NCBI RefSeq assembly: GCF_014207845.1
Contig: NZ_JACHLC010000002.1
Location: forward strand, 62,001-126,000
Length of the DNA: 64,000 nucleotides
Direction: 5' to 3'
Source of the DNA: Chryseobacterium shigense
GTDB taxonomy: Bacteria > Bacteroidota > Bacteroidia > Flavobacteriales > Weeksellaceae
The position numbers and the translations under genes are program-made. Of this stretch, positions 18,115 through 27,327 are shown piece by piece (positions within the stretch are counted from its first letter, which is position 1; every line of letters starts with the position of its first letter). A model generated the notes under the pieces. It ran no database searches, had not been told where the DNA came from, and worked only from the letters and a program-made list of their open reading frames with translations.

Positions 18115-19395
18115 TTAGATCCCGAAAGCGGCTTTAATTTCATCTACTTTGTCAAGTTTTTCCCATGTAAAGAACTCTAGTCCTGTAAGGGTAATTTCAT
18201 TTTTCTGACCTTTATTGAATGTTTTGTCAGCTACATAATGCTCTTTCCCCATATGTCCGTAAGAAGCTGTTTCCTGGTAAATAGGATTTCTCAATTTCAG
18301 GTTCTGCTCAATAGCGTAAGGTCTTAAATCGAAGATAGTGGAAACTTTTTTAGCAATTTCACCATCATGAAGATCTACTTTTGCAGTTCCATAAGTATTA
18401 ATGTATAAACCACAAGGCTCTGCAACACCAATAGCATAAGAAACCTGTACCAAAACTTCATCAGCCACTCCTGCAGCCACTAAGTTTTTAGCAATGTGTC
18501 TTGTAGCGTAAGCAGCACTTCTGTCTACTTTTGAAGGATCTTTTCCAGAGAAAGCACCACCACCGTGAGCCCCTTTACCTCCGTAAGTATCTACAATGAT
18601 TTTTCTTCCTGTAAGACCTGTATCTCCGTGAGGGCCTCCGATCACAAATTTTCCTGTCGGGTTGATGTGATATTTGATCTGATCATTGAACAATGCTTTG
18701 ATCTCCTCAGTCTGTTGAGCTACCACTCTTGGTACAAGGATATTTTTGATATCTTCACGGATCTTGTTCAGCATTTCTTCTTCAGTTCCGAAGTCATCAT
18801 GCTGGGTAGACACTACAATAGAATCAATTCTTACCGGCTTATGGTCATCAGAATACTCAATAGTTACCTGGCTTTTCGCATCCGGACGAAGGTAAGCAAT
18901 CTCTTTTCCTTCTCTTCTCAATACAGAAAGCTCTTTAAGGATAGTGTGGGCAAGGTCCAGAGCAAGCGGCATATAATTAGCCGTCTCGTTGGTTGCATAA
19001 CCGAACATCATCCCCTGGTCACCGGCACCCTGTGCATTGGCTTTAGCTTCAAAAGATTCGTCGTTTACGGCTCTGTCTACTCCCTGGTTGATATCCGGAG
19101 ACTGTTCGTGGATAGCTGAAATCACTCCGCAAGAATCCCCGTTGAACATATATTCTCCTTTAGTGTATCCAATTCCGTTGATAACATCTCTTGCGATAGT
19201 CTGAACATCAAGATATGCATCAGATTTCACTTCTCCGGCCAGTACAACCTGTCCCGTAGTTACAAGGGTTTCGCAGGCAACTTTAGAGCTTTTATCATAT
19301 GCTAAAAAGTGATCGATTAATGCATCGGAGATCTGATCGGCAATTTTATCCGGATGTCCTTCTGAAACTGATTCAGATGTAAATAGATAAGACAT
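18115..19395 (-). CDS. metK: S-adenosylmethionine synthetase
   Basis: This 426-aa enzyme makes S-adenosylmethionine from methionine and ATP. The signatures are [21 protein letters not shown] at the N terminus, [10 protein letters not shown] near residue 125, and the loop [18 protein letters not shown]. Length is slightly above the ~385 aa of E. coli MetK, as in other Bacteroidota. The ~130-nt leader contains a SAM-II-like aptamer, which would give product feedback on expression. Confidence 0.96.
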   Translation of the reverse strand: MSYLFTSESVSEGHPDKIADQISDALIDHFLAYDKSSKVACETLVTTGQVVLAGEVKSDAYLDVQTIARDVINGIGYTKGEYMFNGDSCGVISAIHEQSPDINQGVDRAVNDESFEAKANAQGAGDQGMMFGYATNETANYMPLALDLAHTILKELSVLRREGKEIAYLRPDAKSQVTIEYSDDHKPVRIDSIVVSTQHDDFGTEEEMLNKIREDIKNILVPRVVAQQTEEIKALFNDQIKYHINPTGKFVIGGPHGDTGLTGRKIIVDTYGGKGAHGGGAFSGKDPSKVDRSAAYATRHIAKNLVAAGVADEVLVQVSYAIGVAEPCGLYINTYGTAKVDLHDGEIAKKVSTIFDLRPYAIEQNLKLRNPIYQETASYGHMGKEHYVADKTFNKGQKNEITLTGLEFFTWEKLDKVDEIKAAFGI

Positions 19396-19465
19396 ATTAT
19401 TCTTTGTTTTTTTAGATTAAAAAATATTTGAAGAAAAATAAGAATAAATTGCCCAGAAAAAGAAT

Positions 19466-19518
19466 ACTGTTTTAGCATATTTTTAGAGAGGTTGCAATCA
19501 GGTCAAATTTTTCCTCGT
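19466..19518 (-). promoter_or_regulatory. SAM-II-like riboswitch in the metK leader
   Basis: On the minus strand the order of elements matches the SAM-II (SAM-alpha) aptamer. P1 is GAGG (19516-19513) / CCTC (19491-19488). The P1 loop has ATTTGACC then ATTGCAA. The downstream GCTAAAACAG (19476-19467) can pair through CAG with CTG in the loop to form the pseudoknot. Family knowledge: SAM-II consensus contains UUUxACC, AUUGCAA and GCUAAAA in this order. It sits between the promoter at 19532-19539 and metK, about 70 nt before the ATG. Confidence 0.75.
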
Positions 19519-19531
19519 TTATAAACGTGCG

Positions 19532-19539
19532 CAAATTTA
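19532..19539 (-). promoter_or_regulatory. Bacteroidota -7 promoter element for metK
   Basis: On the minus strand the sequence is TAAATTTG, a full TAnnTTTG match. It places the transcript start near 19525, just upstream of the SAM-II-like RNA. Confidence 0.65.
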
Positions 19540-19629
19540 AGTACTATTTTTTTAATACTCAAAAATTTTATCCTTTAATTATAAATTTCTTACAATTAAT
19601 GATTTAAATCACGTTGTTACTTTGCCGGT

Positions 19630-20580
19630 TTATTGTGGTTTGATGCTCACAAACTCTTTCGGATTGGCATGGTAATTAAGCTTAAGCTCTAAAGATTTTT
19701 TAATGGAATGTGATAATTCATCAATAATTTTCTGCTTAAACGTAGGCTTATAATAAATAATACTGATTTCCCTGTACGGGAAAGGTTTTTTGAATCTGAA
19801 AACATTCTCTTTCTGTTCATCTGAAAGCTGGCTCAGTGCCAGTTCCGGCAAAATACTGATTCCCCCTACTTTATCCACCATGTGAACCAAAGTCTGGATA
19901 TTGGAAGCTAAAAAATCTAAATTTTTCGGCTTTAACGTATTTTCTTTTAAATGACAGATATTTTCAAATTGATTTCTAAGACAGTTTCCTTCTTCAAGAA
20001 GCCATACCTTTTCTACATTCAATTCTTCCGGAACAACATAAGAGTTCTTTTTATTGGCCTCCGTATTGGAGCTGTAGATCATCAGCTCTTCATTGAAAAG
20101 GAAGTCCTGGTAAAACTCATCAGCAGAATCATATGGAGTGGAAATGATTCCCGCATCCAGCTCACCTGCTTTCAAAGCTTTAATAATATTATCAGTTGTC
20201 ATTTCCTTTACATTCATCTGGATCTTTGGGTTATCTTCCAGAAATTTAAAAATCTCTGTAGGTAAAATGAAAGAAGAAACAGTAGGGATGATTCCCAGGT
20301 TGATTGTTCCGCCCAGGATATTGTTCAAAAGATTTGCTTTATTTTTCAGCTCATTGACAGATTCTATAATTACTTTTGCCTGATCAATGATCTGAAGCCC
20401 GACATCTGTAGTACGGATCGGGTGTGTTGTTCTGTCGAATACCTTCACATCCAGTTCATCCTCAAATTTTTGTATCATCGCACTTAATGTAGGCTGTGTA
20501 ATAAAGCATGCCTGAGCCGCTTTACCAAAATGTTTGTACTTATCTACAGCGATAAGATACTCAAGTTGCTGAATGTTCAT
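19630..20580 (-). CDS. oxyR: OxyR-type LysR regulator (peroxide sensor)
   Basis: This 316-aa LysR protein has an N-terminal winged helix (about residues 1-60, FGKAAQACFITQPTLSAMIQKFE) and an effector domain. Two cysteines, Cys200 and Cys209, in GNCLRNQFENIC match the spacing of the redox pair of E. coli OxyR. Such regulators form a disulfide with hydrogen peroxide and switch on catalase. The divergent neighbour is katA, with an inverted repeat next to the oxyR start, which supports direct control and autoregulation. Confidence 0.9.
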   Translation of the reverse strand: MNIQQLEYLIAVDKYKHFGKAAQACFITQPTLSAMIQKFEDELDVKVFDRTTHPIRTTDVGLQIIDQAKVIIESVNELKNKANLLNNILGGTINLGIIPTVSSFILPTEIFKFLEDNPKIQMNVKEMTTDNIIKALKAGELDAGIISTPYDSADEFYQDFLFNEELMIYSSNTEANKKNSYVVPEELNVEKVWLLEEGNCLRNQFENICHLKENTLKPKNLDFLASNIQTLVHMVDKVGGISILPELALSQLSDEQKENVFRFKKPFPYREISIIYYKPTFKQKIIDELSHSIKKSLELKLNYHANPKEFVSIKPQ

Positions 20581-20596
20581 TTGATTAATATTATCT

Positions 20597-20630
20597 ATTA
20601 CAAAGATAAAATGTTTTTGCTATTTGTAAT
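20597..20630. promoter_or_regulatory. Candidate OxyR operator between oxyR and katA
   Basis: A perfect inverted repeat ATTACAAA (20597-20604) and TTTGTAAT (20623-20630) is separated by 18 bp. It lies 16 bp before the oxyR start and 12 bp before the katA -7 element, the expected place for a shared LysR-type operator. Confidence 0.6.
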
Positions 20631-20642
20631 CAAAATTTCAAG

Positions 20643-20650
20643 TAAATTTG
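20643..20650 (+). promoter_or_regulatory. Bacteroidota -7 promoter element for katA
   Basis: TAAATTTG matches TAnnTTTG and lies 62 bp before the katA start. The inverted repeat at 20597-20630 covers the region where the -33 contact would fall. Confidence 0.6.
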
Positions 20651-20712
20651 ATATTTAATACGTCTGCATAAGACAGTTTACAAGGGAAATCAACCATACA
20701 AATCATAACTAT

Positions 20713-22200
20713 ATGGATTCTAAAAAATTAACGCTGAGTAATGGCGCACCTTATTTTGAACATCAGGACTCACAGACCGTAGGGCCAAGGGGACCTGTTC
20801 TTCTGCAGGATTTTATTCTTCAGGAAAACCTTGCGCACTTTGTCAGGGAAAGAATCCCTGAAAGAATTGTACACGCTAAAGGAAGCGGAGCTTACGGAAC
20901 ATTTACCGTAACACATGACATCAGCCAATACACAAAAGCCAAATTATTTTCAAAAGTCGGAAACTCATGCAGGATGTTTGCCCGTTTTTCTACGGTGGGT
21001 GGAGAAAAAGGCAGTGCGGATACAGCAAGGGACCCGAGAGGCTTTGCTTTAAAGTTTTACACAGAAGACGGAAATTGGGATCTTGTAGGAAACAATACGC
21101 CCGTATTCTTTATTAAGGATGCAAAAAAATTCCCGGATTTTATCCATACTCAGAAGAGAGTTCCTAAAACCAATTTAAAAAGCGCCACAATGATGTGGGA
21201 TTTCTGGAGCCACAATCCTGAGTCCCTTCACCAGGTTCTTATATTAATGTCCGACAGAGGTACACCTTACGGCTACAGGCACATGCACGGATTCGGATCT
21301 CATACATTTGCGATGATCAATGCTCAGAATGAAAGAGTATGGGTAAAGTTTCATTTTAAAACAAAACAGGGAATCAAAAACTTCACCGACGCAGAAGCCG
21401 TAAAGATGGCCGGAGAAAACCCGGACTTTGCACAGGAAGATCTTTGCAATGCTATCGAAAATGGAGACTTTCCGAAATGGACCATGTATATCCAGGTAAT
21501 GACGGAAGAACAGGCAAAAGATTTCAGATGGAATCCTTTTGATGTTACCAAAGTATGGTTCCACGATGACTTCCCTATGATTGAAGTGGGAGAAATGGAA
21601 CTGAATGAGGTACCGGTCAATTATTTTGCACACGTGGAACAGTCTACCTTTTCACCAAGCAGCCTTGTTAACGGGATAAGCTTTTCTCCGGACAAAATGC
21701 TCCAGGGAAGGTTATTTTCTTATTCTGATGCCCACAGATACAGAGTTGGGGTGAATTCTCATCAGCTGGAAGTAAACCGATGCCCTTTCGCAGTTAATAA
21801 TTACCAGCGAGACGGCTTTATGGCAGATTCAAGTGAATATCAGGACAAACCGAATTATTATCCGAACAGCTTTGATGACATCAAACCGGATTCTTCCTAT
21901 AAAAATTATGAATATGAACTGGACAGTGCCCATGTTGCAAGTTACAACAGGAACGAAAATGATGATGACCACTATACCCAACCCGGACTTCTGTACACAA
22001 AATCTATGACCGCTGAAGACAGAGAACACCTAATCAGTAACATAGTAGGAAGCATGAAAGGAATTACCGGACCGAAAAAAGATGAGATTATCAACCGCCA
22101 GCTATGTCATTTTTTCAGGACAAATATTGAGCTTGGCATGAAAGTAGCTTCTCAGCTAAATATCAATATAGATGCAAATATGATGAACCACTCAAAATAG
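20713..22200 (+). CDS. katA: Haem catalase (clade 3 type)
   Basis: This 495-aa catalase breaks down hydrogen peroxide. The distal catalytic His54 is in RIVHAKGSGAYG and Asn127 in LVGNNTPVFF. The proximal haem ligand Tyr337 is in RLFSYSDAHRYRVG. The length fits small-subunit catalases. It is divergent from oxyR and ends in an A/T-stem terminator. No signal peptide is present, so it is cytosolic. Confidence 0.95.
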   Translation: MDSKKLTLSNGAPYFEHQDSQTVGPRGPVLLQDFILQENLAHFVRERIPERIVHAKGSGAYGTFTVTHDISQYTKAKLFSKVGNSCRMFARFSTVGGEKGSADTARDPRGFALKFYTEDGNWDLVGNNTPVFFIKDAKKFPDFIHTQKRVPKTNLKSATMMWDFWSHNPESLHQVLILMSDRGTPYGYRHMHGFGSHTFAMINAQNERVWVKFHFKTKQGIKNFTDAEAVKMAGENPDFAQEDLCNAIENGDFPKWTMYIQVMTEEQAKDFRWNPFDVTKVWFHDDFPMIEVGEMELNEVPVNYFAHVEQSTFSPSSLVNGISFSPDKMLQGRLFSYSDAHRYRVGVNSHQLEVNRCPFAVNNYQRDGFMADSSEYQDKPNYYPNSFDDIKPDSSYKNYEYELDSAHVASYNRNENDDDHYTQPGLLYTKSMTAEDREHLISNIVGSMKGITGPKKDEIINRQLCHFFRTNIELGMKVASQLNINIDANMMNHSK

Positions 22201-22222
22201 TATTTTGAAGGATTCATCAATT

Positions 22223-22258
22223 AAAAGGAAAAAAAACTAATATTTTTTCCTTTTTTTT
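22223..22258 (+). terminator. Terminator after katA
   Basis: AAAAGGAAAAAA can pair with TTTTTTCCTTTT, followed by further T residues. The stem is AT-rich and weak except for the GG/CC step. Confidence 0.6.
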
Positions 22259-22304
22259 GTAAAAAATTCATAATTTGCAAAAAATAATATTTTATAGTGG
22301 AAAA

Positions 22305-23072
22305 ATGAGTTACGAAAATATATTATTAGAGAAGGATGATAAATTAGCTGTTATTACGATAAACAGACCACAAAGCTTAAATGCTTTAAATGCGAAAACG
22401 ATTCAGGAGATCAGTTCAGCAATGGATGAACTTAACGCTGATGAGTCCTGTAGAGCAATTATTATTACAGGAAGCGGCGAAAAATCATTCGTAGCGGGAG
22501 CTGATATAAAAGAATTCAGTGATTTTGGACAGGAAAAAGCCGAAGAACTGGCCAGAAACGGGCATAATACCCTGTTCAACAAAATTGAAAATACATCTAA
22601 ACCTGTTATTGCAGCCGTTAACGGTTTTGCACTGGGAGGAGGTTTAGAGCTTGCCATGGCATGCCACATCAGATATGCATCAGAGAATGCAAAACTGGGA
22701 CTTCCGGAAGTAACACTGGGATTAATTCCAGGATATGGAGGAACTCAAAGGCTTCCTAAACTTGTAGGAAAAGGTATTGCCAACGAAATGATCTTCTCTG
22801 CCAAAATGATTCCTGCTCAAAGAGCAAAAGAAATCGGATTGGTAAATGAAGTATACCCAATTGAAGAATTATTAACCAAAACAAAAGAATTAGCGAGTAT
22901 TATAGCCAATAACTCACCAATGGCTATATCAAAGGCAATACAGGCCGTAAACTTGTCTGATACAGATAAAGGTTTTGAATCCGAAATCAAGTATTTCGGG
23001 GAGCTTTTTGAGATGCAAGACAAGCAAGAAGGAGTTACAGCTTTTTTAGAGAAAAGAAAGCCTAACTTCTAG
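22305..23072 (+). CDS. Enoyl-CoA hydratase/isomerase family protein
   Basis: This 255-aa crotonase-fold enzyme has the oxyanion-hole segment AGADIKEFSDFG and the catalytic stretch ALGGGLELAMACHIRYASENAKLGLPEVTLG (two conserved acids, in GGGLELA and LPEV). It hydrates trans-2-enoyl-CoA in fatty-acid or amino-acid breakdown. The ATG at 22305 is used; ten further codons upstream would need a TTG. It may be co-transcribed with the dCMP deaminase gene 42 bp downstream. Confidence 0.88.
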   Translation: MSYENILLEKDDKLAVITINRPQSLNALNAKTIQEISSAMDELNADESCRAIIITGSGEKSFVAGADIKEFSDFGQEKAEELARNGHNTLFNKIENTSKPVIAAVNGFALGGGLELAMACHIRYASENAKLGLPEVTLGLIPGYGGTQRLPKLVGKGIANEMIFSAKMIPAQRAKEIGLVNEVYPIEELLTKTKELASIIANNSPMAISKAIQAVNLSDTDKGFESEIKYFGELFEMQDKQEGVTAFLEKRKPNF

Positions 23073-23114
23073 ATTTTTAATCCAAATTATTTCGAAAAAA
23101 ACTAATGTTGCGGT

Positions 23115-23537
23115 ATGAATAAGTTTGATAAAGCTTATCTAAAAATGGCTCAGGAGTGGGCAAAACTATCCTACTGTAAGAGAAAACAGGTAGGAGCTCT
23201 TATCGTAAAAGATAGGATGATTATTTCAGATGGTTACAACGGAACTCCTTCGGGATTTGAAAACTGCTGTGAAGATGAAGAGGGAAAAACACACTGGTAT
23301 GTACTTCATGCGGAAGCCAATGCTATATTAAAGCTGGCCGCTTCCACTCAGTCTGCAAAAGGTGCCACGTTATATTTAACGCTGTCACCATGCAAAGAAT
23401 GCAGTAAATTGATTCTGCAGGCAGGAATTACAAGATTGGTGTATATTAATGAGTATTCAGACGACGATGGAATAGCTTTCCTGAGAAATCATGGTATTGA
23501 AATAGAACAAATATCGGACTGTGAACTAAAAAAATAA
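23115..23537 (+). CDS. dCMP/cytidine deaminase family protein
   Basis: A 140-aa zinc-dependent deaminase. Zinc ligands and catalytic Glu are in HAEANAI and PCKECSK, the pattern of deoxycytidylate deaminases (start FDKAYLKMAQEWAKLSYCKRKQVGALIV). dCMP deaminase makes dUMP for thymidylate synthesis. It lies 9 bp before xerD and is probably in the same operon. Confidence 0.85.
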   Translation: MNKFDKAYLKMAQEWAKLSYCKRKQVGALIVKDRMIISDGYNGTPSGFENCCEDEEGKTHWYVLHAEANAILKLAASTQSAKGATLYLTLSPCKECSKLILQAGITRLVYINEYSDDDGIAFLRNHGIEIEQISDCELKK

Positions 23538-23546
23538 AGCACAAAT

Positions 23547-24461
23547 ATGACTTGGGATGAAAAGATCAAAGATTTTGAAATATTTCTTCGCTTCGAAAGA
23601 AATTTTTCAGAAAACACTCTCGATGCCTATATTCGAGACATTAAAAAATTAAAAGATTACGCCGAAGTGGATCTGGAAAACGTCGGTCCGGACTCTATCG
23701 GTTATGAAAACTTACAGGAGTATATCTTCAATCTTTCCAAACAGAAGTTTAGCGAAAGATCTCAGGCAAGATGGATTTCTTCCATAAAAGCTTTCTTCAA
23801 GTTTCTGCTTGAAGACGAGTATCGGGAAGACAACCCTGCATCCTTGCTTGAAGGCCCAAAACTGGGATTATATCTTCCTGACACCTTAAGTCTGCCTGAT
23901 ATCAATAAGATTATCGCAGCCATTGAGGCAAATTCTGACCTCGGAAAGAGAAATCATTGTATCATTGAAGTTCTTTACGGATGTGGATTACGCGTCTCTG
24001 AACTTATTGACCTGAAAATTTCGAACATCAATTTCAAAGAGCAGTACATCAAAGTAAACGGAAAGGGTAATAAAACACGCTTCGTTCCTTTGGCTGATTA
24101 TACTGCCGAACTTTTGGAAACCTACATTAATGAGGTACGTTCGAAAAACAAGATCAATAAGAAATATGAGGATACGCTGTTCCTTAACAGCCGCGGGACA
24201 TCTATGTCCAGAGTGATTGTATTTCTGATCATTAAAGAACTTACAGATAAAGCAGGCGTAAGCAAAAAAATATCTCCACACACATTCAGACATTCTTTTG
24301 CAACACACCTTTTACAGAATGGTGCAGACCTTCGTTATATCCAGGAAATGCTGGGACATTCCAGTATTACCACTACGGAAATCTATACCCATCTGAAGAC
24401 AGAAGAACTCAGGGATGTAATTTTGAGTTACCACCCGAGAAATATTAATATCGCTCAATGA
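23547..24461 (+). CDS. xerD: Tyrosine recombinase XerD
   Basis: This 304-aa site-specific recombinase has a SAM-like core-binding domain (about residues 1-90) and a catalytic domain with the full set Arg149, Lys173, His245, Arg248, His271 and Tyr280 (the last three in PHTFRHSF, LGHSSITTTEIYTH). XerC/XerD resolve chromosome dimers at dif before cell division. No att-like repeats or phage genes are near, so a housekeeping role is more likely than an integrase. Confidence 0.9.
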   Translation: MTWDEKIKDFEIFLRFERNFSENTLDAYIRDIKKLKDYAEVDLENVGPDSIGYENLQEYIFNLSKQKFSERSQARWISSIKAFFKFLLEDEYREDNPASLLEGPKLGLYLPDTLSLPDINKIIAAIEANSDLGKRNHCIIEVLYGCGLRVSELIDLKISNINFKEQYIKVNGKGNKTRFVPLADYTAELLETYINEVRSKNKINKKYEDTLFLNSRGTSMSRVIVFLIIKELTDKAGVSKKISPHTFRHSFATHLLQNGADLRYIQEMLGHSSITTTEIYTHLKTEELRDVILSYHPRNINIAQ

Positions 24462-24503
24462 AACGAAGTTCCATCTGACCTTTGAAAAAATGATTATAAA
24501 CAG

Positions 24504-25016
24504 ATGAAATTATTGAAATACTGCCCGAGCTGTGGCAAAGAAACCCTGCACTGGGACGGCGAAAAGAAATGGAGCTGTCCCGAATGCGGTTTCAACCTCT
24601 ACAATAATGTTGCCGGCGCTGTAGCTGTTGTTATCCGATGTGGTGACGAGATTTACCTTACCAGAAGAAACCGTGATCCCAAAAAAGGAAAACTTGATCT
24701 GGCCGGAGGTTTCGTAGATCCAAAGGAAAGCGCAGAGGAAACTTGCAAAAGGGAACTTTTTGAAGAGCTTCAGCTTGATGTGGATATTTCAAAACTAAAA
24801 TATCTTACCAGTCTTCCGAACGTTTACCAGTATAAGGAAATTGATTATAATACAATTGATCTCTTTTACGAATATAATGTTCCGGAAAAATTCGAGGTGA
24901 GCCTTGAGCTTTCTGAAATATCAGAAGCGAAATGGATTCCACTGAATACGCTGGATATTAATGATATTGCATTTGATTCTCAGAAGAGATTTTTTGAGGA
25001 ATATTTAAAACAGTAA
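24504..25016 (+). CDS. Nudix hydrolase with N-terminal zinc ribbon
   Basis: A 170-aa protein. The first 30 residues hold a zinc ribbon (CPSCGK, then CPECGF), and the Nudix box follows at about residues 72-95 as GGFVDPKESAEETCKRELFEELQ. Its layout is like NudC/NADH-pyrophosphatase relatives, which split a nucleotide diphosphate bond. The substrate is unknown. It is convergent with the haem-binding protein gene, with a bidirectional terminator between them. Confidence 0.85.
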   Translation: MKLLKYCPSCGKETLHWDGEKKWSCPECGFNLYNNVAGAVAVVIRCGDEIYLTRRNRDPKKGKLDLAGGFVDPKESAEETCKRELFEELQLDVDISKLKYLTSLPNVYQYKEIDYNTIDLFYEYNVPEKFEVSLELSEISEAKWIPLNTLDINDIAFDSQKRFFEEYLKQ

Positions 25017-25040
25017 CAAACGGTTATTATAAAAAATTTT

Positions 25041-25075
25041 CTCCCGCAGATTATAATTTGCGGGAGTTATTTTAT
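25041..25075. terminator. Bidirectional terminator between Nudix and haem-binding genes
   Basis: A perfect 8-bp stem CTCCCGCA / TGCGGGAG with a 10-nt loop has TTATTTTATTT on the plus side and an A-rich stretch on the other side that reads as T-rich on the minus strand. Confidence 0.8.
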
Positions 25076-25080
25076 TTGAA

Positions 25081-25539
25081 TTAATAAGATTTAGATTTCA
25101 GCATTTCCTCGAAATACTGGACGAGTAATGTTCTTTCGGCTTCTGTGAGATTAGCCTCTTTGTGATAGACGATGTATCCGGGCATGGGCATCGCTTTGCT
25201 TTGAATCGTTTGAACAGACTTGTTCAGCATGCTTTCTTTCAGCTCTTTATTATATGTGCCCCAGACTGAAAAATTGAGGTGCTCCCTACCTTCATTGATA
25301 TGACTTTTTATTGACCATGAAACAGGTGCAAAATAAGCGTATTTGGGATATACCGTTTCATTGGAATGGCAGTCGTAACAGGCTCCCTTTATCAACCCCT
25401 TGATTTTTTCAGGTGTCTTTTTCGCATCAACAAAGTTCACGGCTTTATCTACAGGTTTATTCACTTTGTCCACAGGAATAAACTGGATGAGTGCAAAAAC
25501 TACAAGTGTCCAGAATAATACTTTCTTTAGCGTTTTCAT
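25081..25539 (-). CDS. Haem-binding domain protein (cytochrome c-like)
   Basis: A 152-aa protein with an N-terminal hydrophobic anchor (about residues 5-20) and one c-type haem site CYDCH (near residue 54), followed by NETVYPKYAYFAPVSW. This fits the Bacteroidota haem-binding domain family, periplasmic and membrane-anchored. A distal Met ligand may be in KAMPMPGYI. The gene starts 4 bp after the end of the lipoprotein gene upstream, so it is probably co-transcribed. Confidence 0.82.
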   Translation of the reverse strand: MKTLKKVLFWTLVVFALIQFIPVDKVNKPVDKAVNFVDAKKTPEKIKGLIKGACYDCHSNETVYPKYAYFAPVSWSIKSHINEGREHLNFSVWGTYNKELKESMLNKSVQTIQSKAMPMPGYIVYHKEANLTEAERTLLVQYFEEMLKSKSY

Positions 25540-25543
25540 ACCT

Positions 25544-27304
25544 TTACTTTACCGGTGTCAGTACTGCATTACCGGATTCTGACTTCACTTCTTTATTTAT
25601 CTCTTTTTGTACAGTTTCTTTCGAAGTTTCTTCTGCAGGAGCAGTATTTACAGGCTTAGGAGCGATTCCCTTAGGATTGTCTAACGTTCTGGTGTCTTTC
25701 AGGTCCCAATCTTCTTTGGTTTCCCATAACGGACGTACAATAGCTTTTTTGTAGAATACATAGGAATCTTCAGCAAAGGTTTCAGTTTCAAAATCTGCTT
25801 CGTCCCAGAATTTATTTCCGTTGTTGTCTACCAATATCCTTATGATATATTCGTTGGGTTTAAGAATATCGAATTTTACGTTATTTCCTTTGGTATATTT
25901 TGAATAAATAACTTTATCTGAACCATCCAAAAGCTGGATCCAGTAATTTGCATCCGGAGCATTCTGAATTGCAAAGGCAAGACTTCCGAACTGGTCTACC
26001 TTTTCTACTTCAAAATCAAAACGCTTTGACTGGAAATTTTTAGCATAATAAGATGATACTGTTTCTTTTGGAACCGTAAACTGATATTTTTTCCCGGGTA
26101 CAAAATCTGAGTGGATCTGAATCTGGTAAGGATCTGTTTCGGAAATGCTGGCTGTAAATTCCTGGGTGGTCAAACTATCACTTTTTAAAGTCCATTTTTC
26201 AGGACTGATTTTATCAATGATATAGCCGGATCTTATCTTAAAATCGGAATTCGGGGCAATTAAAGGCCCTCCACTGTCGTTTTCAAGATCCATCGCATTT
26301 TTCTTATTGTATTTGTAGAAAACAGAAACGGTATCCTGTTTCACTCCGTTATCATAACTAAATTTAAGATTTTCTGTAGCAGCCTGTCCCACATCATTCT
26401 TTACCGCATCAAACCAGATTTTCACCGTATCTGATTTCGGGCGGTGAGTTACTTTAATATCTTTTAATTTATCATTGACGGAAGCTACCTTTACATTTTC
26501 CGGATTGCCTTCAAACGTCATGACAATTCCGCCCGGAGCTTCCTTCATTTCAAGATATTTCAAAGGTTTTTTGGAAGGATATAATTTTAGATTTAACCCT
26601 GAAATGGATTTCTCAAAATTGATTGTTTCTTTCTGAAAACCAATTTTTTCTTTACCGGGATCATAAACAGAGTTTCCATTCTCATCTTCAAAAGCAATGA
26701 TTTTATATTTTCCTGTAGTAAGATAATTCAGTTCATAATAGCCGTCATCATCAACCTTTGTAATGTAGTAAGGCTTCTGCTTATAGTTCATGGTATCTTT
26801 TACCTGATAGAGGCCTACTACAAATTTATTTTCTCCTTCTTTCTTTTTAATGGCTACCGCATCTGATATGTCCCCACTGATGTAAAGGTCATCCAGCTTA
26901 TCTCCCGTAGAAAAAGCAAAATTGAAATACCGGAGAATATTGGTTTCGTTATTATCCGCAATTGAGTTCCCAAAATTGAAGTTATAGGTAGTATTGGCCT
27001 GAAGGGTATCTTCCCACTGGATCAGCACATATTTATTGGCAATATTGGAAGGAAGAATCCGCTTTATATTTTTGATAGGCGGAGAAATGATCAGGTTTTT
27101 ATTGATGTCCTTCAAGGTAATATATTCGTCGAAATCCAATCTGAGCTCGTGGATATCCCTTTTAACATTCACTCTTGTTGTGTCAATATTTGAGCTTAAA
27201 AATTTCGGAGCTATGGTGTCTTTAGGACCGCCTACAGGAGCCCCGACTCTTGCACAGGAATGTACAAGAAAAGAGATGACGAATAATAGAAGAAGTCTTT
27301 TCAT
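25544..27304 (-). CDS. Lipoprotein with bacterial Ig-like domain
   Basis: This 586-aa protein has a lipoprotein signal with lipobox LVHSC (Cys17) and the Bacteroidota pattern VGAPVGGPKDTIAPKF right after it. An Ig-like domain of the Big_5 type follows (about residues 30-130). A SdrB/carboxypeptidase-like beta domain is suggested near residue 190 (GYYELNYLTTGKYKIIAFEDENGN). It is likely on the periplasmic face or surface; the partner is unknown. The tail after residue 545 is Lys/Glu/Thr-rich. It lies in a row with the serine hydrolase gene (23 bp) and the haem protein gene (4 bp). Confidence 0.78.
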   Translation of the reverse strand: MKRLLLLFVISFLVHSCARVGAPVGGPKDTIAPKFLSSNIDTTRVNVKRDIHELRLDFDEYITLKDINKNLIISPPIKNIKRILPSNIANKYVLIQWEDTLQANTTYNFNFGNSIADNNETNILRYFNFAFSTGDKLDDLYISGDISDAVAIKKKEGENKFVVGLYQVKDTMNYKQKPYYITKVDDDGYYELNYLTTGKYKIIAFEDENGNSVYDPGKEKIGFQKETINFEKSISGLNLKLYPSKKPLKYLEMKEAPGGIVMTFEGNPENVKVASVNDKLKDIKVTHRPKSDTVKIWFDAVKNDVGQAATENLKFSYDNGVKQDTVSVFYKYNKKNAMDLENDSGGPLIAPNSDFKIRSGYIIDKISPEKWTLKSDSLTTQEFTASISETDPYQIQIHSDFVPGKKYQFTVPKETVSSYYAKNFQSKRFDFEVEKVDQFGSLAFAIQNAPDANYWIQLLDGSDKVIYSKYTKGNNVKFDILKPNEYIIRILVDNNGNKFWDEADFETETFAEDSYVFYKKAIVRPLWETKEDWDLKDTRTLDNPKGIAPKPVNTAPAEETSKETVQKEINKEVKSESGNAVLTPVK

Positions 27305-27327
27305 ATATGTTTAAGCAAAATTAAACA

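Noticed and set aside
23547..24461. Tyrosine recombinase as a sign of a prophage or integrative element
   Set aside because: It looks like housekeeping XerD, next to metabolic genes, with no tRNA, att repeats or phage genes nearby.
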